Below, piece by piece: positions 63,575 through 64,000 of a stretch of DNA of 64,000 bases. The stretch's first letter is position 1, and each line of letters opens with the position of its first letter. Location: assembly GCF_900109555.1 (NCBI RefSeq), contig NZ_FNZV01000002.1, forward strand, positions 310,001 to 374,000, in the 5' to 3' direction. This DNA is from Pacificibacter marinus (GTDB lineage Bacteria; Pseudomonadota; Alphaproteobacteria; Rhodobacterales; Rhodobacteraceae). Made by a program: the position numbers and the translations under genes. The notes beneath the pieces were generated by a model that had not been told where the DNA came from, did not search any database, and saw only the letters and a list, made by a program, of their open reading frames with translations.

Positions 63575-64000
63575 TGAGACGTCTCCTTAAAATGCGGATC
63601 GACGGCGACACCTTCACGCACGTATTCTTGCCCAACTGTGATGATGTCGGCCTGTTCGGGCAGGCCAGCCACCCAAATGCCGTCTTGCGTGTCGCGGATC
63701 ACTTCGATGGGCATGAATGCGACCAGATGATCTGCAGTCACTGTGCGCAGGCCGATCACCCCATCGTTGTTGAGCGTCAAAGCTGACTGTGGCACCAGAT
63801 GCGCTAAGCGCCCTGCTGATGAGATGCCGATTTCAACGGTTTGACCATCGCGGATGCTAAAGTCTGTGTTGGGCACTTCGATTTCAACGCGAAAAGTGCG
63901 TGTGGCGGGGTCTGCCGAGCGCGACAAAAACGTGACGCGGCCCGAGACAGTTTTGCCCGATATCAATCGCGCGCCAGCCAAAGCCCCGACTTCGATTTTG
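63571..64000 (-). CDS. RND efflux periplasmic adaptor (membrane fusion) protein, C-terminal part
   Basis: The gene runs off the right edge; only the last 142 codons are seen. The frame from the edge reads KIEVGALAGARLISGKTVSGRV, then a beta-barrel pattern (FLSRSADPATRTFRVEIEVPN, IRDGQTVEIGISSAG) and the membrane-proximal end with VPQSALTLNNDGVIGLRTV. This is the AcrA/HlyD-type adaptor that links the pump at 59912 to an outer-membrane channel. It is coupled to the pump gene by a four-base overlap. Confidence 0.88.
   Translation of the reverse strand, partial: KIEVGALAGARLISGKTVSGRVTFLSRSADPATRTFRVEIEVPNTDFSIRDGQTVEIGISSAGRLAHLVPQSALTLNNDGVIGLRTVTADHLVAFMPIEVIRDTQDGIWVAGLPEQADIITVGQEYVREGVAVDPHFKETSQ

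Noticed and set aside
1-64000. CRISPR arrays, rRNA and tRNA genes
   Set aside because: No regularly spaced repeats, rRNA stretches or tRNA cloverleaf signals were noticed on either strand when reading; a dedicated RNA search was not run.

Overview
The window reads as one contig segment of a marine alphaproteobacterium of the Rhodobacterales (Roseobacter group). This rests on family content and gene order: a gbpR-chvE-gguA-gguB-gguC block, TRAP-type uronate uptake, an oxidative L-arabinose pathway, several soluble or multi-TM histidine kinases, and codon use typical of a medium-GC roseobacter. The genus cannot be set from sequence alone.

Region 1 (1-36.4 kb) is a large plant/algal polysaccharide sugar locus. 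It starts with the tail of a sugar-phosphate isomerase/epimerase, then a Gfo/Idh oxidoreductase, an aldo/keto reductase, a GH43 beta-xylosidase and a beta-propeller protein. A ROK repressor faces xylB-xylA. Next come a 2,5-dioxovalerate-type aldehyde dehydrogenase and a soluble triple-PAS chemoreceptor. A uronate block follows: kdgK-gntR divergent from uxaC, dctPQM, kdgF, kduI, kduD, uxuB and uxuA. This would take up uronates and convert glucuronate and unsaturated-uronate products to 2-keto-3-deoxygluconate and its phosphate. The gbpR-chvE-gguABC block with an arabonate dehydratase and a sugar 1-dehydrogenase supplies import and oxidation of L-arabinose or D-galactose to 2-oxoglutarate semialdehyde, which the dehydrogenase at 9.6 kb can finish. 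Housekeeping genes (cysG-like, ade) close the region.

Region 2 (36.8-46.4 kb) is a signalling cluster. It holds four histidine kinases with similar catalytic cores but four different sensor ends (7TM, multi-TM, periplasmic, GAF), one stand-alone receiver protein, a complete LuxI-type acyl-homoserine-lactone synthase without a LuxR neighbour, a cofactor-less sulfite-oxidase-fold secreted protein coupled to a kinase, a secreted NTF2-like protein, and a possible 52-residue small protein with a perfect Shine-Dalgarno sequence. It is the best candidate here for an undescribed system.

Region 3 (46.7-58.8 kb) looks like an integrated and partly decayed island. It is bounded on the left by a degenerate copy of the dusA 5' end and on the right by intact dusA. 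It carries one eight-gene operon (GntR, PLP enzyme, sugar ABC transporter, transketolase/AceE-like enzyme, AGE isomerase) behind a near-perfect 19-bp-arm operator, plus a broken IS1182 transposase, a frameshifted membrane protein and an hsdM scrap. The transketolase gene has an in-frame TGA.

Region 4 (58.8-64 kb) is dusA followed by a convergent RND efflux pump and the end of its membrane-fusion partner, which runs off the window.
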